Notes: generated by a model from the letters alone, not told the origin. A DNA stretch of 64,000 nt from Actinoplanes utahensis (GCF_016862455.1 NZ_BOMZ01000015.1:1-64000), one strand, 5' to 3'; numbered from the stretch's first letter, positions 9,182-18,781 are shown. A program made the numbers and translations.

Positions 9182-10282
9182 TCAGTTGGCGTCGACGCGT
9201 TCGCAGCCGGTGACCGTGTCACTGCGCGTACGCAGGCACGCGTCGCCGGAAGCGCCCTGCGCGCCGCCGCTCAGCAGGTCCTTCTGGTCGCTGCCGCCGT
9301 CCCGGCCGTCCAGCGAGTCGTTGCCCGCGCCGCCGTACAGCCGGTCCGCGCCGGCCCCGCCGTCGAGGCTGTCGTCGCCGCCGTTACCGACGATCGTGTC
9401 GTTGCCGTAGCCGCCGCCCAGCACGTCCGCGCGGGCGGTGCCGTAGAGCACGTCGTTGCCGTAACCGCCGTAGACGCCCTCGACGTCGGTACGGATGGTG
9501 TCGTGCTCGCCCGCCGCGCCGTCGTCCCGGGACACCCCGTCGGCGTCGGCCACGATGGCACGCTGGTAGCCGTAGGTGATGATGTCGCCGTCGGCGCCGC
9601 CGGAGAACACGTCCGCGTCGGCACGGATCTGGTCGCCGTAGGGCTCCAGCGGGCTGAAGACGTCGCTGCCGGTCTCGCCGTAGAAGACGTCGTTGCCGCC
9701 GCCACCGAAGAAGCTGTCGCCGCCGGCGCCGCCGTAGACGACGTCGTTGCCGAACCCGTCCTCGATGTTGTCGGCGCCCGCACCCCCGGAGAGCAGGTCG
9801 GCGTCGTAGCCGCCGTCGAGGCGATCGTTGCCGCCCCCGCCCCAGATCCGGTCCCGCCCGCGGTCGCCGCTCAGCCGGTCCCAGGCGGTGCCGCCGGCGA
9901 TGCTGTCGTCGCCGATCCCGCCGCTCGCCACCATGGGCAGGCCGGAGCTGTTGGTGATCGCGTCGTTGAGGTCGTAGGTGTAGGCCTCCACCAGGGCCGG
10001 GACGCGGCCGTTGGCGCAGCGGACCTTCGTGGCGTCACCGGCGACCGCCTTGCAGCCGGCGCCCGCCTTGACGGCGACCCGGTCGTCGATCGTGATGGTG
10101 TTGCCGGAGCGGGTCACGACGACGTTGTTCTGCTTGCCGCTCGCGGCCCGGAAGAGCACCTGGCTGCCGCTCATCGAGGCGGCGCCGGTGGTGGCTGCCT
10201 GGGCCGGCAGCGCGAACAGGCTGCTGCAGGCGGTGACGAAAAGGATGACGCCTGCCGAAGCCGGGCGGATGGTGCGCGACAC
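9182..10282 (-). CDS. Secreted RTX-type calcium-binding repeat protein
   Basis: The 366-residue product starts at GTG 10282, where GGGAGGG lies 6 bases upstream; an upstream in-frame start lacks this site and spoils the signal peptide. After the signal sequence (cleavage near LPAQA-A) comes a short N-terminal domain (to about residue 100), then roughly 200 residues of glycine/aspartate nonapeptide repeats of the form GGxGxDxLxG (for example GGAGADNIEDG, GGGGNDRLDGG), which fold as a calcium-filled parallel beta-roll. No enzymatic domain accompanies them. RTX proteins usually leave by type I secretion in Gram-negatives, but here Sec export is indicated by the signal peptide. Function is unknown. 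Confidence 0.85.
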   Translation of the reverse strand: MSRTIRPASAGVILFVTACSSLFALPAQAATTGAASMSGSQVLFRAASGKQNNVVVTRSGNTITIDDRVAVKAGAGCKAVAGDATKVRCANGRVPALVEAYTYDLNDAITNSSGLPMVASGGIGDDSIAGGTAWDRLSGDRGRDRIWGGGGNDRLDGGYDADLLSGGAGADNIEDGFGNDVVYGGAGGDSFFGGGGNDVFYGETGSDVFSPLEPYGDQIRADADVFSGGADGDIITYGYQRAIVADADGVSRDDGAAGEHDTIRTDVEGVYGGYGNDVLYGTARADVLGGGYGNDTIVGNGGDDSLDGGAGADRLYGGAGNDSLDGRDGGSDQKDLLSGGAQGASGDACLRTRSDTVTGCERVDAN

Positions 10283-10379
10283 GTGGACCCTCCCCAGGGA
10301 TCCGGGCGGTGATCGATCACCGCACGGTAGCGACATGTTAGAACGGTACCGTTACGACGTCGCTACCCGGATCGAAGAA

Positions 10380-11513
10380 TCAGTTCTGCAGGTTCACGTA
10401 CTCGGGGTGGTCGAGCAGGAAGGCCGCGACCTTGTCCTCGCGGACCGCCTGGAAGAACTCCTTGGTCGAGGGGACGAGCTCCTCACCGAGGTACTTGCCG
10501 CCGCTGGAGAACCGGCCGCCACCGGGGAGCTTGATCGTGGTCATGTCGTCGACGTTGAGACCCCTGAGGGCCAGCGCCCATTCCAGGACGGTGTGACCGC
10601 CGCCGGAGAAGGTCAGCGAGTCGCCGGCCGCGCTCATCACCTTCATCAGCTTGGACGGGCTGGTGATCACGTCCTTGCTCATCGCCTGCTTGGCCAGGGC
10701 CTTGACGAACTGCTGCTGGTGGCGCTGACGGTCGTAGTCGCCGTTGGGCAGCCCGTACCGCTGCCGCACGTAGTCCAGGGCCTCCCACGCCTGCAGGTGG
10801 TAGGTGCCCTTCTTGTAGACCTTCTGCACCCCGATGTACGGGTGATCGCAGCTGTGGTCGGCACACCGGGCCAGCCGGTCCCGGCCGCTGCCGTCCGGTT
10901 TCAGGTGCTCCGACTTCACGTCCTGGTCGATCGTCATGGTGACGCCGTCCATCGCCTCGACGATCTTCTTGAAGCCGCCGAAGTTGACGATCGCCCCAGC
11001 GTCGAACTTCTTGATGCCGGTGTAACCGGTGACCGTCTTGGCGAGCAACTGGAAGCCCTGGGAGGTGCTGTACTTGCCGTCGCCGACCCGGCTGCCCAGT
11101 GACATCGCCGAGTTGATCTTCCCGCTGCCGCCGCCGAAGCCGCTCTTGCTGAACTCCGGGATGTCGACGTAGAGGTCCCGGGGCAGCGAGAACAGGTAGA
11201 CCGTGCTCATGTCGGCGGGGATGTGCGCCAGGATGACCGAGTCGGAGAGCGGAGCGGTGTTGGTGTCGCGCGGGTCGATGCCGACGAGCAGCATGTTGAG
11301 TGGGCCCTTGATCTCCGACTTCTCCTCGGGCGGCGCGGCGGCGTGCGCCGGGTCGGCCTCGAAGATGGTGTCGTCGGTCACCGCGTCGGTGTAGTTCGAG
11401 ATCAGCGATTGGGCGCCGGCGACGGTCCCCACGCTGGCGACGATCAGGACAGTTCCGAAGATCGTGCTCAGACGTGCCCAAAGTGGCGCGCGCCGTTTGA
11501 CCGATTTCGCCAC
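10380..11513 (-). CDS. LytR-CpsA-Psr (LCP) family cell-wall glycopolymer ligase
   Basis: The 377-residue protein has a short basic cytoplasmic tail, one transmembrane helix (about 13-35) and an extracellular LCP domain (about 70-235). Hallmarks are LNMLLVGIDPRD, LSDSVILAHI, VYLFSLPRDLYVDIP, the GGFKKIVEAMDGV block and the arginine-rich ALDYVRQRYGLPNGDYDRQRHQQQFVKAL segment that binds the pyrophosphate of polyprenyl substrates. LCP enzymes attach teichoic-acid-like polymers or arabinogalactan to peptidoglycan. The start is GTG 11513. It has no operon partner on its strand; the RTX gene follows 97 bases downstream. Confidence 0.92.
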   Translation of the reverse strand: MAKSVKRRAPLWARLSTIFGTVLIVASVGTVAGAQSLISNYTDAVTDDTIFEADPAHAAAPPEEKSEIKGPLNMLLVGIDPRDTNTAPLSDSVILAHIPADMSTVYLFSLPRDLYVDIPEFSKSGFGGGSGKINSAMSLGSRVGDGKYSTSQGFQLLAKTVTGYTGIKKFDAGAIVNFGGFKKIVEAMDGVTMTIDQDVKSEHLKPDGSGRDRLARCADHSCDHPYIGVQKVYKKGTYHLQAWEALDYVRQRYGLPNGDYDRQRHQQQFVKALAKQAMSKDVITSPSKLMKVMSAAGDSLTFSGGGHTVLEWALALRGLNVDDMTTIKLPGGGRFSSGGKYLGEELVPSTKEFFQAVREDKVAAFLLDHPEYVNLQN

Positions 11514-11867
11514 TGATCCGCCGTTCCGCTCGCGCTCGAAGGATCTGCATTTTTACACACGGAAGCAGTGATGAGCCCGGGCTGATTCTGTGATCGACGC
11601 GGGCTGAGGCGAAGCGGGCGACCGGATCGGATCAGCTCGGAGTCGTCCTTTTCCGGAATGAGTCAAGAAAACTCGAGGCGCCTCACGTTGCGGGGAGGTG
11701 ACCGGCATCCTAAGACCCGGCGTCCGTACAAACGCGAACCATGAACGGCCAGGAAAACCTGCTTGTCAGGTGGCCGCCTTCGCCGTTCCGTTACCATTCC
11801 GAGGATCTTTCGTCACCAGCGCTACCTACGCTGCGGCGGATCTACTTCCTTCGGAGGGTCAACCTCG
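11514..11867. other. Divergent intergenic region between LCP and nuclease genes
   Basis: This 354-base stretch holds no convincing gene. It should contain the promoters of the minus-strand LCP gene and the plus-strand nuclease gene. A weak stem (GGCCA...TGGCC enclosing CCTG/CAGG) is present near 11750-11776, in what would be the nuclease mRNA leader, but no recognised riboswitch or clear -35/-10 pair could be assigned. Confidence 0.4.
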
Positions 11868-14800
11868 ATGCGTTCTTACCTACGCAGCGTGGATGACGCC
11901 GGACGGCCCTTCCCAGTACTGAAGACCCCCTCGGGTCTGCGTGCGCTGGGTGCCGCCGTCCTGGCGACCACGCTCGGACTCAGCCTCACCGGCCCTGTCT
12001 CCGCTGCCCCGGACGTCCCGTTCATCAGCGAGATCCACTACGACAACACGGGCACCGACAGCGGCGAGGCCGTTGAGATCGAGGCCCCGGCCGGGTACGA
12101 CCTGAGCGGCTGGCAGCTCTACCTCTACAACGGCAACAACGGCGCCACCTACACGCCGACCACCACCTTCACCGGGGTCGTTCCGGCCTCCGGCGTGGTC
12201 GTGCAGAACGTCGCCGGCCTGCAGAACGGTGCGCCCGACGGGCTCGCGCTGGTCAAGCCGGACGGCACGCTCGCCGAGTTCATCAGCTACGAGGGCGTCG
12301 TCACCGCGACGAACGGCCCGGCCGCCGGGCAGACCAGCGTCGACATCGGAGTCTCCGAGTCGGAGGCCACCGCCACCGGCCTGTCGCTGCAGAAGATCGG
12401 CGGTGTCTGGAAGGCTGCCGCGACGAGCACCTTCAACGCCCGGAACACCGCCGCGCCGCAGGAGCCCGAGGAGCCGGAGGAGCCCGGCGCCGGCTGTGCC
12501 GCCGCGATCACCCACACGATCGCGCAGGTCCAGGGCACCGGCACGGCGAGCGGCCTGGTCGGCTCGGCCGTCACCGTCGAGGGTGTCGTCACCGCCGACC
12601 ACCGCACCGGCGGTTACAACGGCGTCTACCTCCAGACGGCGGGCAGCGGCGGCGACCGTACGGTCGCCGCCGGCACCGCCTCCGACGGTGTCTTCGTCTA
12701 CCTGACCGCGACCGCCGCGAACCACCCGTCGGTGGCGATCGGCGACGTGATCCGGGTGACCGGCACGGTCGGCGAGTACAGCGGGCAGACCCAGATCACC
12801 ATCGGCGCCAAGGCCGACGTGCAGGTCTGCTCGAGCGGCGCGACCCTGCCGGCCCCGGTCGCGCTGGCCCTGCCGCTGACCGACGAGGCCCGGGAGTCCG
12901 CCGAGGGCATGCTGGTCGCCCCGGTCGGCGCGTTCACCGTGTCGGACGTCTACAACACCAACCGGTTCGGCGAGATCGTCCTCGCCGCCGGCAGCGACCC
13001 GGCCCGGATCCCGACCGACGTCGCCCGCCCGGGCAGCGACGCCGCCAACGCGCGGAAGGCCGCCAACAAGGCCGGCCGGATCCTGCTCGACGACGGCCGC
13101 ACCACCAACCTGGCGACGGCCGCGCTGCCGCCGCCGTACTTCTCCAAGACCGAGCCGCTGCGCGTCGGCGACACCGTCGAGAAGTTCGGCTCCAGCGTGC
13201 TGGCGTACGGCTTCAGCGAGTGGCGCCTGCAGCCGGCCACCCCGGTCGACGCGAACACCCCGGCGGTGTCCCGGACCTCCTTCAAGGCCACCAACGCGCG
13301 GACCAGCGCGCCGGCCGAGGTCGGCGGTGACATCAAGGTCGCCAGCTTCAACGTGCTGAACTACTTCGTCCACTTCGGTGGCGAGGCGCGCGGCGCGACC
13401 ACCCCGGCCGCGTTCGAGAAGCAGGAAGCGAAGATCGTCTCGGCGATCACCGCCCTGGACGCCGACGTGATCGCCCTCATGGAGATCGAGAACTCGGTCC
13501 GCTTCGAGGAGACCGACACCCAACTGGCGCTGAAGACCCTGGTCGGCAAGCTGAACGCGGCTGACGGCGCGGGCACCTGGGACTACGTCCGGTCGCCGGC
13601 CGAGCTGCCCGGCGCGGCCCAGCAGGACTACATCACCAGCGCGATCATCTTCAAGCCCGGCTCGGTCACGCCGAAGGGCGCCTCGAAGTCGATCAACGAC
13701 GAGACGGTCTGGAGCAACGCCCGCGAGCCGATCGCGCAGACCTTCACCGCCGGCGCCATCGACTTCACCGTGGTCGCGAACCACTTCAAGTCCAAGAGCG
13801 CGTCGGTCACGCCGACCGGCGACAATGTGGACACCGGTGACGGGCAGGGCGCCTACAACGGCGACCGGATCCGGCAGGCGCAGTCGCTGGCGACCTTCGT
13901 CGCGGGCCTCGGCACCGACAAGGTGATCCTGCTGGGCGACTTCAACTCGTACGGCCAGGAGGACCCGCTCCAGGTCCTGTACGGCAAGGGCTACACCGAC
14001 GCGCACCCCGAGGACAAGTACTCCTACGTCTTCGGCGGCGAGTCGGGCTCGCTCGACCACGCCCTGGTCACCGACGCGCTGAAGAGCCGCGTCACCGGCG
14101 TCGACATCTGGAACATCAACTCCGTCGAGTCGTTCGCCTTCCAGTACGACGGCTACGGCCCGTTCTTCGAGAACGGCCCGTTCCGTTCCAGCGACCACGA
14201 CCCGGTCGTCGTCGGGCTGGAGACCGGCGCGACCGGCCCGGTCGACCTGCAGCTGCTGAGCATCAACGACTTCCACGGCCGTCTCGAGTCGCCGTCGACC
14301 GTCAACGGCCAGGCCGTCGGCGGCGCCGCCCAGCTCGTCGGCCTGGTCGACCAGCTGCGTGCCGCCAACCCGAACACCGCCTGGGTGTCGGCCGGTGACA
14401 ACATCGGCGCGTCGACGTTCGTCTCCGCGATCGACGACGACAACCCGGCGATCGACGTCCTGAACGCCGGTGGCCTGGCGGTCTCGGCGGTCGGTAACCA
14501 CGAGTTCGACCGGGGTCTCGCGGACCTGACCGGCCGGGTGTCCGAGCGGGCCGACTTCCCGCTGCTGGGCGCGAACGTCTACAAGGACGGCAAGCGCGTG
14601 CTGCCGGCGTACGACGTGCAGAGCCTGGGCGGGGTGCGGGTCGGCTACATCGGTGTGGTCACCGAGCAGACCAAGGCGCTGGTCAACCCGGACGGCATCG
14701 TCGGTGTCGAGTTCCGCGACGCGGTCGCCGAGGCGAACACCGTGGCCGCGCAGCTCTCCGACGGCGACCAGGCCAACGGTGAGGCCGACGTGCTGGTGCT

Positions 14801-16703
14801 GCTGGCCCACGAGGGCGCCGCGACCGAGAACATCGCCACGGCGGAGGCCCTCCAGGCGGACCCGGTGTTCGGCAGGTACACCCGGGTGAGCGCCGAGATC
14901 GACGCGATCCTGAGCGGTCACACCCACCAGCCGTACGCCTTCCAGGTCCCGGTTCCCGGACAGCCCGGCAAGACCCGCCCGGTCGTCCAGGCCGAGGACT
15001 ACAGCGAGAAGCTGGGCAAGGTCGTCCTGACCTACGACCCGGCCTCGGGTGACGTCACCGCCTCCACCAGTGAGCTGATCACGGTGGCCGGCTACCCGTC
15101 GAACGCGGCGGTCGCGAACATCGTCGCCGCGGCCAAGGCGAACGCCACCGAGCTGGGCAAGCGGACCCTCGGCAAGATCAACGGGGACATCCTGCGGGCC
15201 TACACCGCCACCGGCGCCGAGAACCGTGGCGCCGAGTCGGTCCTCGGCAACTTCATCGCCGACGTCCAGCTGGACCAGACCAGTGCTCCCGGCCGTGGTG
15301 GCGCACAGATCGCCTTCATGAACCCGGGTGGTCTGCGGGCCGACCTGAAGTACGGCGCCGACGGCACGATCACCTACTCGCAGGCCTTCGCGGTGCAGCC
15401 GTTCTCCAACGACGTGGTGACCCGGACCCTCAAGGGCTCGGCGATCAAGAACGCGCTGGAGCAGCAGTGGCAGCCGAAGGACGCGGCCCGGCCGTACCTG
15501 CACCTGGGCGTCTCGAAGGGCTTCACCTACTCCTTCGACGCCGGCCGCCCGCAGGGCGACCGCATCATCGCCTCGTCGATCAAGCTGAACGGGGTCACCA
15601 TCGACCCGAACGGCGACTACCGGGTGACGACGAACTCGTTCCTGGCCGGCGGCGGCGACAACTTCCCGGCTCTGGCCAGCAAGGTCGACGTGGTCACCAC
15701 CGGTGAGAACGACCTCACCATGCTGGTGAACTACTTCGCCCAGAACACCCCGATCACCGCGGACACCACGCCGCGGGCCACCGCCGGTGTCTACGACTCC
15801 ACCGCGCCGACGGGCACCTACGCCCTGAACGCGGCGGCGATCTGGCCCGGCCAGACGGTGACGCTGACCGAGAGCGCGCTCGACGACGACGTCAGCGACA
15901 ACGCGAAGATCACCCGAGTGGTCAACTGGGGCGACGGCAGCGCCGCCCAGACCCTGGCGGCCGGCGCGACCACGGCGGAGCACACCTACGCCACGGCGGG
16001 CAGCTACCCGGTGACGGTCACCCTCACCGACGAGGCCGGCAACGCGGCCACGGTCAGCGCGTCGACCGTGGTGGTGGCGGCGCAGGCCGGGACGTACCAG
16101 CTGGACAAGAAGTCGGTCTGGCAGTCGCAGTCGGTCAGCCTGGGCCTCAGCGGCGTCACCGGCGCCACCGAGGTCACGGTGAGCTGGGGCGACGGCACCA
16201 CGACCAGGACCTCGGTGAACAACGCGAGCGTGTCGCACGCGTACCTCAAGCCGGGGATCTTCACGGTCAAGGTGACGCCGGCCAACCCGGCGGGCGCCGG
16301 CAAGGCCGTCACGGTCGGGACCGTCCTGGTGGTCAAGGACGTCTTCGCGCCGGAGATCCGGCTCGACGAGCCGCGCCACGAGGAGCGGGTGTCGTCCTGG
16401 CAGACCCTGACCGGCACGGCGTACGACAAGGGCGCCGGGGTCGCGACGGCGAACGTCGAGCTGGTCCAGGAGCGGTCCGGCAAGTGGTACTACTTCGCCG
16501 CCGGCAAGTGGACCAAGGCGAACTCGGAGCGGGACGCCGTGGCGAAGGCCGCGACGCTGACCGCCGTCCCGGACGCCAAGGGCGCCTGGAGCCTCGCGCT
16601 CACCGGCGTCGAGCGCGGCAAGCTGAAGATCAGCTACTGGGCTGAGGACACGGCCGGCAACGACGGCAAGGTCCGCGTACACACCGCGCGCATCACCAAG
16701 TAG
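11868..16703 (+). CDS. Secreted ExeM/NucH-type endonuclease fused to 5'-nucleotidase with PKD repeats
   Basis: This 1611-residue protein starts at ATG 11868 (GGAGGG 9-10 bases upstream) with an extended signal peptide cleaved near VSAAP. Domains in order: lamin-tail-like domain (about 48-180, FISEIHYDNTGTDSGEAVEIEAP), an OB-fold region (about 205-330), an endonuclease/exonuclease/phosphatase domain (about 485-780, KVASFNVLNYF, LMEIEN, ILLGDFNSYG, SSDHDPVVVGL), a metallophosphatase (about 793-1080, LSINDFHGR, SAGDN, GNHEFDRG, SGHTHQPY), a 5'-nucleotidase C-terminal domain (about 1090-1290, AFMNPGGLRADL), then PKD-like repeats (VNWGDGSA, VSWGDGTT) and a final Ig-like module. It should degrade extracellular DNA and dephosphorylate the nucleotides, supplying phosphate and nucleosides. 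Confidence 0.9.
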   Translation: MRSYLRSVDDAGRPFPVLKTPSGLRALGAAVLATTLGLSLTGPVSAAPDVPFISEIHYDNTGTDSGEAVEIEAPAGYDLSGWQLYLYNGNNGATYTPTTTFTGVVPASGVVVQNVAGLQNGAPDGLALVKPDGTLAEFISYEGVVTATNGPAAGQTSVDIGVSESEATATGLSLQKIGGVWKAAATSTFNARNTAAPQEPEEPEEPGAGCAAAITHTIAQVQGTGTASGLVGSAVTVEGVVTADHRTGGYNGVYLQTAGSGGDRTVAAGTASDGVFVYLTATAANHPSVAIGDVIRVTGTVGEYSGQTQITIGAKADVQVCSSGATLPAPVALALPLTDEARESAEGMLVAPVGAFTVSDVYNTNRFGEIVLAAGSDPARIPTDVARPGSDAANARKAANKAGRILLDDGRTTNLATAALPPPYFSKTEPLRVGDTVEKFGSSVLAYGFSEWRLQPATPVDANTPAVSRTSFKATNARTSAPAEVGGDIKVASFNVLNYFVHFGGEARGATTPAAFEKQEAKIVSAITALDADVIALMEIENSVRFEETDTQLALKTLVGKLNAADGAGTWDYVRSPAELPGAAQQDYITSAIIFKPGSVTPKGASKSINDETVWSNAREPIAQTFTAGAIDFTVVANHFKSKSASVTPTGDNVDTGDGQGAYNGDRIRQAQSLATFVAGLGTDKVILLGDFNSYGQEDPLQVLYGKGYTDAHPEDKYSYVFGGESGSLDHALVTDALKSRVTGVDIWNINSVESFAFQYDGYGPFFENGPFRSSDHDPVVVGLETGATGPVDLQLLSINDFHGRLESPSTVNGQAVGGAAQLVGLVDQLRAANPNTAWVSAGDNIGASTFVSAIDDDNPAIDVLNAGGLAVSAVGNHEFDRGLADLTGRVSERADFPLLGANVYKDGKRVLPAYDVQSLGGVRVGYIGVVTEQTKALVNPDGIVGVEFRDAVAEANTVAAQLSDGDQANGEADVLVLLAHEGAATENIATAEALQADPVFGRYTRVSAEIDAILSGHTHQPYAFQVPVPGQPGKTRPVVQAEDYSEKLGKVVLTYDPASGDVTASTSELITVAGYPSNAAVANIVAAAKANATELGKRTLGKINGDILRAYTATGAENRGAESVLGNFIADVQLDQTSAPGRGGAQIAFMNPGGLRADLKYGADGTITYSQAFAVQPFSNDVVTRTLKGSAIKNALEQQWQPKDAARPYLHLGVSKGFTYSFDAGRPQGDRIIASSIKLNGVTIDPNGDYRVTTNSFLAGGGDNFPALASKVDVVTTGENDLTMLVNYFAQNTPITADTTPRATAGVYDSTAPTGTYALNAAAIWPGQTVTLTESALDDDVSDNAKITRVVNWGDGSAAQTLAAGATTAEHTYATAGSYPVTVTLTDEAGNAATVSASTVVVAAQAGTYQLDKKSVWQSQSVSLGLSGVTGATEVTVSWGDGTTTRTSVNNASVSHAYLKPGIFTVKVTPANPAGAGKAVTVGTVLVVKDVFAPEIRLDEPRHEERVSSWQTLTGTAYDKGAGVATANVELVQERSGKWYYFAAGKWTKANSERDAVAKAATLTAVPDAKGAWSLALTGVERGKLKISYWAEDTAGNDGKVRVHTARITK

Positions 16704-16715
16704 TAGGTCGCAGAG

Positions 16716-16746
16716 AAAGGCCCCCGCCGTCCGGCGGGGGCCTTTT
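16716..16746 (+). terminator. Strong intrinsic terminator after the nuclease gene
   Basis: A 13-bp stem (AAAGGCCCCCGCC and exact complement) with loop GTCC is followed by TTTTC, 12 bases after the stop codon. Confidence 0.92.
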
Positions 16747-16782
16747 CGCGTCTATTCCCATCGATACGAACCATCGGCAGAT

Positions 16783-17328
16783 GTGGCGATCGCCGCCGGC
16801 GGCGCCACCACCCAGGTCACCAACAGCCGCACGTGGGCGATCGGCTGGCTGGCCGCCGCCCGGGCGCAGAACGGCTCCCGCTCACCCGTCTACCGGAGCG
16901 CCGCCCTCGCCGGCGCGGTGCGCCAGATCCTGATCACGCTGACGCCCACCCCGCCCGCGTACGCCCTCGCCACCCAGTACGGCAACCGGGTGGCCCGCCC
17001 GTTCGCCCTGCGCAGCGCGGGCCAGTACCGGCCGGCCCCGCCGGCCCTCGGCTCGCCCCGGTACGAACGCGACATCGCGGAGGTCAAGGCGTACGGCGCG
17101 GTGGACAGCACGGTCCGGACCCAGGCGTAGCCCCTACACCATCCCGAGCCCGTCCGCACCGGGCGTGACCCGCACCTACACCGACTGGCGGGCGCCCAGT
17201 CAGGAGAACGTCGACGCCCGGGTCTGGTCCGGTATCCACACCCGCACCGCCGACGAGGCCGGTATCCGGCTGGGCCGGACGTCGCCGCGCACACCCTCCG
17301 GAACGCCGGGCCATTGCTGACCGGATAA
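16783..17328 (+). pseudogene. Decayed vanadium-dependent haloperoxidase-like (PAP2) gene
   Basis: Three frame-disrupted pieces read as fragments of one protein family. Frame 1 from 16783 gives VTNSRTWAIGWLAAARA, AALAGAVRQIL, then LRSAGQYRPAPPALGSPRY and EVKAYGAVDSTVRT before a TAG near 17128. From about 17171 another frame gives TYTDWRAPSQENVDARVWSGIHTRTADEAG. After about 17280 the frame returns and gives VAAHTLRNAGPLLTG ending at TAA 17328. These blocks, in this order, are typical of actinobacterial vanadium haloperoxidase/PAP2 phosphatase proteins, but the middle part carrying the histidine core and the N-terminus are missing. The lesions (internal deletions, stop, frameshift) indicate a remnant, not an active gene. 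Confidence 0.65.
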
Positions 17329-17421
17329 CTCTTCCGCTACGTGACACGGCCGGCGCGCCCGCACCGGCCGTATCACCCCGCGCAGCCGGTACTTTGATCA
17401 CCGGCTGACGTGGGAGGACGG

Positions 17422-18144
17422 ATGGGCGTTCGGACGGGTCGATCCTCGTGGATCGTCCTCACCCTCGGACTGGGGATCCTGGTCCTCGGCGTCGTCCTGC
17501 TGCTGAACGACACGGCCACCTGCACCACCACCGAGATGCGCGCCGGCAACCAGTGCATCACCGTCGGCGACGGCGGTGGAGTGGTCCGCTCCCTGGAGCG
17601 CCAGGGCGACGACAGGTTCGCCGCCCTGCTCGCGATCGCCCTCGGCATCATGGTGGCCGGCGCCGGCGTCTGGCTCACCTTCTTCGCCGACCGCTCGGTG
17701 GTCCCGGCCACCGGGGTGGGCGACCGCATCGAACTGGCCCGCCGGCACGGCTGGAGCTTCGTCGACGTCGACCCCGAGCTGCTCGCCGACTGGAGCGACA
17801 CCCCCGATTTCGGCGAGGGCCGTCCGGCGTACGCGGTGCTGCGTGGCACGTACACCGAACTGGACTTCGTGATCTTCGACTTCCGGCGGCCGGGCACCGG
17901 CGAGCTGAGCACCGCCTGGATCGTCTATCTGCCGGTGCCGTCGCGGGTCTTCGTCACGTGGGCGACGGCGCAGGAGCCGCTTTACCGTCACCCGCTCAAC
18001 ATGGTCGGCGTCCGCACCGACGCGATCGCCGACATCGGCGCCCGGCTGCACCGGTCCACCGAACCGGACAGCGTCCTCCGGCAGGTCCGCGCCCTCGCCG
18101 AGATCGTCCGCCGGTTCGAGGCTCAGAAAGCCGCGAACTCCTGA
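17422..18144 (+). CDS. Hypothetical membrane protein, two transmembrane helices
   Basis: The 240-residue product has a first transmembrane helix (WIVLTLGLGILVLGVVLLL, about 9-30), a short extracytoplasmic loop with two Cys (CTTTEMRAGNQC), a second helix (LLAIALGIMVAGAGVWLTFF, about 71-92) and a soluble cytoplasmic domain of about 145 residues (GDRIELARRHGWSFVDVDPELL, TYTELDFVIFDFR, VFVTWATAQEPLYRH). The soluble part resembles small actinobacterial domains of unknown function that follow a membrane anchor. ATG 17422 follows GGGAGGA; GTG 17410 is an alternative. Function unknown. Confidence 0.75.
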   Translation: MGVRTGRSSWIVLTLGLGILVLGVVLLLNDTATCTTTEMRAGNQCITVGDGGGVVRSLERQGDDRFAALLAIALGIMVAGAGVWLTFFADRSVVPATGVGDRIELARRHGWSFVDVDPELLADWSDTPDFGEGRPAYAVLRGTYTELDFVIFDFRRPGTGELSTAWIVYLPVPSRVFVTWATAQEPLYRHPLNMVGVRTDAIADIGARLHRSTEPDSVLRQVRALAEIVRRFEAQKAANS

Positions 18145-18222
18145 TCCTTCCGGCCCGGTGCCGCTTTCGGTAGCACCCGCAACCGGGCAGCGACCGGACG
18201 GAACACCGTGTGGCTGAGAACG

Positions 18223-18519
18223 TCAGGGCTGCCGGAACGCCGTCTCGGCCCGATGCCGCCGCAGCCGGTGAACGGCGGCCGCAGCGGTGATCACGGCCCA
18301 GGTCGCCACGATGGACGCGGCGATCCACCACCCGACCACGCCCAGCACGACGGCGACGGCGGTGATCACGGCGGCGATGATGAAAAGTGGCAACGCTGGG
18401 CGAGCGGTCGATGACACGCTGAAGTTTCCGCCGCCCATCCGGGCGCAGAAGTCGGGATCGTCGCGCCGAAGTTGCCGTTCGAGGGCCGCGAGCCGCCGAG
18501 TGTCCTCTTTGCTGAGCAT
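18223..18519 (-). CDS. DUF3040 domain membrane protein
   Basis: The 98-residue protein starts MLSKEDTRRLAALERQLRRDDPDFCARM, the characteristic DUF3040 helix (S-x-x-E-x-x-x-L-x-x-L-E-x-x-L-x-x-D-D-P-x-F), followed by two transmembrane helices (LPLFIIAAVITAVAVVLGVV and IAASIVATWAVITAAAAV). ATG 18519 has GGAAGG 8 bases upstream. An upstream ATG at 18591 with AGAGG would add 24 residues not typical of the family. DUF3040 proteins are common small actinobacterial membrane proteins; function unknown. Confidence 0.75.
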   Translation of the reverse strand: MLSKEDTRRLAALERQLRRDDPDFCARMGGGNFSVSSTARPALPLFIIAAVITAVAVVLGVVGWWIAASIVATWAVITAAAAVHRLRRHRAETAFRQP

Positions 18520-18733
18520 GTCCGCCACCTTCCGGGCCGCCGAGCCGGTGAAAGCATGGATCGAGACTGGGCGATCCCGATCAGAGCCCATTGTTACCTC
18601 TGAGTTGCCGCTGTGATACGTCTGCGTGTGCCGAATTTTCGGTCCGTTCCGTTCCGGACGGCGGGACCTGCGGAAACCCCCGGCATCGGGTACAACGCCC
18701 CGCGATCGGAAGATGACGCGCTGCTTGATCAAC

Positions 18734-18772
18734 GTGTTGACTTCGACCGCTCATCGCGGCCGAAGTCAACAC
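18734..18772 (-). terminator. Long hairpin terminator after the GT39 gene
   Basis: A 17-bp stem with one mismatch (arms starting GTGTTGACTTCG) and a 5-base loop begins 10 bases after the GT39 stop codon. The arms are nearly the same as those of the hairpin at 20938-20976. Confidence 0.75.
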
Positions 18773-18781
18773 GCCAGGGGT

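Noticed and set aside
11880..16682. A 1600-codon open frame on the minus strand
   Set aside because: It mirrors the secreted nuclease/nucleotidase gene, has Arg/Gly/Val-rich shadow composition, no RBS and no domain.
16783..17130. An intact small gene of 115 codons
   Set aside because: Its frame contains only fragments of a larger family and the homologous continuation is found downstream in other frames, so a pseudogene is the better explanation.
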